DNA of 64,000 bases from Apostichopus japonicus (taxonomy: Eukaryota > Echinodermata > Holothuroidea > Aspidochirotida > Stichopodidae): NCBI RefSeq assembly GCF_037975245.1, contig NC_092578.1, positions 8,641,001 to 8,705,000 of the forward strand, given 5' to 3'. Positions within the stretch are counted from its first letter, which is position 1. The number at the start of each line of letters is the position of its first letter. Made by a program: the position numbers and the translations under genes. Positions 60,987-64,000 of this stretch are shown here, in pieces. The notes below the pieces were generated by a model. That model ran no database searches. It worked only from the letters and a program-made list of their open reading frames with translations, and had not been told where the DNA came from.

Positions 60987-61049
60987 CGAACACCGTGAAT
61001 GAACTATATCACCATTGTTCGTCACCGTGTGAATGCGTCATTACTCAAC

Positions 61050-61440
61050 CAGAATGCGAAACGCATTGCGGTTTCGATGGCTTCATTGCACTATAGACTT
61101 TCTGCTTTTGAACCAGAAATAGCTGTTACAATATAAATTGCAGGAACCACTCTGTTGATGTACAATTACACTATGAAATGGTGAACACAGGTCAGTCTAC
61201 TGTGCGTGGCAATTCTTGACTCCACCTCACATATCCGCCAAAAACAATAGGGGTCTTGTACTCAATGTGATTCATCCACACCAAGTATGAGAAGTATCTA
61301 CGATTCCCATCGTTAGATATCATGTAAAAGGCTTTTCAGAGTTTGAACTCTGGTGACCTCAAATGAGGTTTGACCTCACAAGCCACAGGATTCTAGTACT
61401 CAATATGGCAAATCCATACACCATGTAGCCTATGAAAAGT
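61050..61440 (-). repeat. Modular dispersed repeat, copy 2
   Basis: The reverse complement of 33950-34265: GGTTTCGATGGCTTCATTGC, AACCAGAAATAGCTGTTACA, CAATAGGGGTCTTGTACTCA, CCCATCGTTAGATATCATGT and GGTGACCTCAAATGAG. Part of the module repeats again at 61388-61440. Confidence 0.75.
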
Positions 61441-62029
61441 TTGTATGACTTCTACCATGAGAATTCATTTTTTAAAGTTTTCAGGCCTGACAAATGTGTT
61501 TGAATGTACTCGCTATTTGGCGACCGTTACTAAAAGTCTACTCGCCAAAACGCAATCTCCATAGTACAGATCTACAGCATCAATACTTTCAATGAACAAA
61601 GATTATAGGCACCTAGGCAGATACATGGTGCTACGTTATTGCACGTTGGAAAATTATGTTTCTGTGCAATATAAAATTATAACTTTTTTTTCCACCAAAA
61701 GTAAGTGATGAACAAACGTCGCAGAATCGTAAATAAGTAGCTAGGCGTATACTGTAGTGCCTCAAACAAATACAAATAAAACATCTGCAAAAATACCTAC
61801 GAAGATAGCTTGGCTTCTGTTACATAAATGCTTCTCTAGAATAAAGCACATACTATACAGTCGCTAGTACGCGCTTGTGTGCGAGTCCTAAGCCTGTGCA
61901 GTACCTCACTGCTACTTATTATTTATCTTGTCTTTTAGCTGAAAATGGTGTGCGAAAAATATCGCCAACAGCCCCGTATGCTTATGAGGCACGATAGATT
62001 ATGAAACAAGGTTCCACAATTTAGCCATG
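61441..62029. other. No recognised gene
   Basis: Unique sequence between two copies of the modular repeat. Confidence 0.45.
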
Positions 62030-62310
62030 ACCTTTGACCTCCACAAAAAAGTAGGCTTCTTATACATAACGTTTCCCACAACTACATACTTAATATGAGA
62101 CTCGTCCAAGCTTTCCTTCGTGAGATATCATGTTTACAAAATTTTTTTTTCACAATTTGACCCTTGGTGACCCCAAATGACCATTGACCTCCACCATAAA
62201 ACAATAGGTTTTTTCCCTAATGTGGTTCTCCAACACACGAAATATGAAATTGGTCCAAGCTTCCCGTCTTGAGATAACGTGTTTACAAGCACACACGCAC
62301 ACACGTTTAT
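62030..62310 (-). repeat. Modular dispersed repeat, copy 3 (two modules)
   Basis: Two modules of about 130 bp, each with TGACCTCCAC, a CAATAGG or GTAGGCTTC word, TCCAAGCTTCC or TCCAAGCTTTCC, and GAGATATCATGTTTACAA or GAGATAACGTGTTTACAA. It ends in an AC-rich tract. Confidence 0.7.
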
Positions 62311-63708
62311 AATCGCATATACTCATCCGACTGCATGACTACATGGTTACGATTATCATCGAAACCAAAAAACCCGAGCGCAAAATGTCGCCGTGGTAAC
62401 AGACCACCCAGCCGTGCTAGGAAGAACTGAGGTCTAACGACCGCTTTGTCTGATGATCGCCGTATTTGCGTGAAACCAGAGTAACAACATGCTGTATAAG
62501 TTATATTTACGTATACTATACCGATTGACGTCAATACATTCTGATAACCGTTGTTCTTGGCAGTAAAATTGACTCACTTTGAGCTTACTTTTGATTTTGC
62601 TCACCCACTGTGACCTATGGTAAATAGTTACCTGCGTGACAAATGTATATCTTTTGAAATTTCAAGTTTTCATATCGGCAACAAAACCCTATGTAAACTG
62701 CAATTCAACCACAGCCATATATTTCAATAGAATATCACGGCAATGGCCTGTTAACAGATCGAGTAACCTTCTTGTTTTTTCTCTTCAAAATCCTAATTGG
62801 AACACCTTGTTGAGACGTTACATTACAGTTCATATTAACCGATACAACAGGTATGTGTTTCAGCTTTATATCACGATTAATGAGAATAGCCTAACGTAGC
62901 CTGTAATATAAGAAAGGTAGCTAATGACCCTCCTAGTCTCAGCTAGTCTCGCTATGCGCAGTATAATATTCCGTACAAATGTTGCAAAGCGAGTTCCTAC
63001 TTTTGTCTTTAAAAAAGAAAAAGAGAAAAGGAAGATGCCTTCAGTTGTAATATTAGCCTATATCAAGTTGGAAGTCGACAACAAGTTCACATACAAAACT
63101 AATGGTTAATATAAGTAAGCCCAGTGTATGTGTGTTACTATATCTTCAGTTTTTAAATTCGGACTTGAAGAAATTACGACTAATTAGCGAATGTAAGTTA
63201 CCTGAACGTCTAAATATAATCATAGACAAATGATTCATGATTATGATGATGCTCCCGCGATGCAGTTATATATAGAAGTGCGTCATATAACATACGGGCT
63301 TTATTGGGGCGGGGGAGGGAGGGGAGTCGGGGGGGTATGATGCACATAAGGTGTTACTCAAGAGCTGTTACACATGAGGTGATGTCACATCCGACAATTA
63401 CATATCCCCTTATTTTAATTTCTGTAAAAAAGGATCATTCGAACCTGACACGTTTTTGTACCAATAGTAAACTTGAATCAAAAGGAGTCATGCGATAGAA
63501 AGAGACTGGCAGACACTACTTTCATCTGTTTCTTCAACTTCTACATCAAATTATCTACTTCAAAATTGGTGTGCAGCTCAATATGAATACATCACTATTA
63601 TTAATATTATTATTATTATAGACAACGACTGATTCTACATTAATGGCGTATAACGCCCTTAATGACAATTATTCAAAGCCGATTAATACGCTTTACACCA
63701 TCAGTAGA
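62311..63708. other. No recognised gene
   Basis: No supported exon. G-rich block at 63307-63337 and an (ATT)n run at 63597-63619. Confidence 0.45.
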
Positions 63709-63868
63709 ATCACTGTGGTCGAGTGGTACGGGCTCAGGTTCGTGACACGAAGATCCGGGGTTCTATTCCTTCCTTCGCCTGATGGGTCCCTAAAGGACAA
63801 AACCGGTCGTAAAGTGGATTTTTTCTGGTGTGTTATTCTTTTTTGATGTCATACCACTTGCTACACAT
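63709..63868 (+). mobile_element. tRNA-derived SINE with hammerhead-like core
   Basis: A box-like TGTGGTCGAGTGGTACGGG at 63713 (as in Ser/Leu-type tRNAs) and B box GGTTCTATTCC at 63759-63769 form a pol III promoter. Nine bases later comes the hammerhead-like CTGATGG-GTCC-CTAAA-GGAC-AAAACCGGTC. Then the body AAGTGGATTTTTTCTGGTGT ... ATACCACTTGCTACACAT leads into (TA)n at 63869. Fragments of the core and body occur at 50529-50640 and 58869-58960, showing a family rather than chance. Confidence 0.7.
63779..63808 (+). ncRNA. Degenerate hammerhead ribozyme core in SINE
   Basis: CTGATGG at 63779-63785 (the last core A is G), stem II GTCC/GGAC (63786-63789 with 63795-63798), AAA at 63799-63801 (first G is A), stem III ACC/GGT, cleavage base C at 63808. 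The relatives at 58882 and 50617 keep the GGACGA part, so the family consensus would read CTGATGA, GTCC, loop, GGAC, GAAACC. This copy is probably inactive. Confidence 0.5.
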
Positions 63869-63911
63869 TATATATATATATATTTATATATATATGTATA
63901 TATATAGATAT

Positions 63912-63958
<47 letters not shown>

Positions 63959-64000
63959 TATATAGATATGTAGATATGTGTATATGTGTATATGTGTATG
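63869..64000. repeat. (TA)n microsatellite at window end
   Basis: TA with TATTTATA, TAGATA and TATGTGTATATG interruptions, continuing past the window. It is the tail of the SINE at 63709. Confidence 0.93.

Overview
The window looks like nuclear DNA from an invertebrate animal. It is AT-rich and intron-rich, with GT-AG introns of about 0.2-1.8 kb, (TA)n microsatellites and dense DNA transposons, SINEs and LINE remnants. The domain content (FN3 receptor tyrosine kinase, arylamine N-acetyltransferase-like protein) and repeat style fit a marine deuterostome such as an echinoderm. That placement is an inference; nothing seen here fixes the species.

Layout. 1-3.3 kb: no clear gene, one short TTAA-flanked MITE. 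3.36-8.64 kb: a nest of hAT-like elements, one inside another, each with a perfect 8-bp target duplication. 11.0-12.0 kb: a decayed CR1/L2-like LINE. 13.4-15.3 kb: the last two coding exons of a plus-strand gene whose product carries a PCNA-binding (PIP-box) motif, followed by a poly(A) signal. 16.5-19.4 kb: another MITE, a second complete copy of the first hAT family and a (TA)n tract. 23.1-24.1 kb: the main coding exon of a minus-strand arylamine N-acetyltransferase-like gene. 27.26-31.11 kb: a TTAA-flanked composite holding a 2.2-kb transposon of a type I cannot name, with subterminal iterons and an ORF. 31.8-32.8 kb: a second LINE remnant. 37.5-41.9 kb: a possible CACTG-ended transposon carrying two minus-strand exons of a C2H2 zinc-finger protein.

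42.1-58.4 kb holds the one complete gene: a receptor tyrosine kinase in 17 phase-consistent coding exons (754 aa) with signal peptide, FN3-type ectodomain, one membrane segment, kinase domain and a tyrosine-free tail. A second, shorter C-terminus comes from not splicing the last intron and has its own poly(A) signal. Its introns hold a hAT MITE, a TTAA MITE, a SINE, a minisatellite whose every unit repeats a consensus splice donor, and a perfect 127-bp inverted repeat with a hammerhead-ribozyme-like fold in each arm.

58.4-64 kb is repeats: (TA)n, SINEs, a hAT MITE, a LINE C-terminal remnant, a modular dispersed repeat, and a tRNA-derived SINE with a hammerhead-like core just after its B box. 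The cellular genes show no operon-like or functional linkage to each other. The strongest candidates for new biology are the hammerhead-bearing retroelements, the CCTTCCGTTACC-iteron transposon and the zinc-finger-carrying CACTG element.
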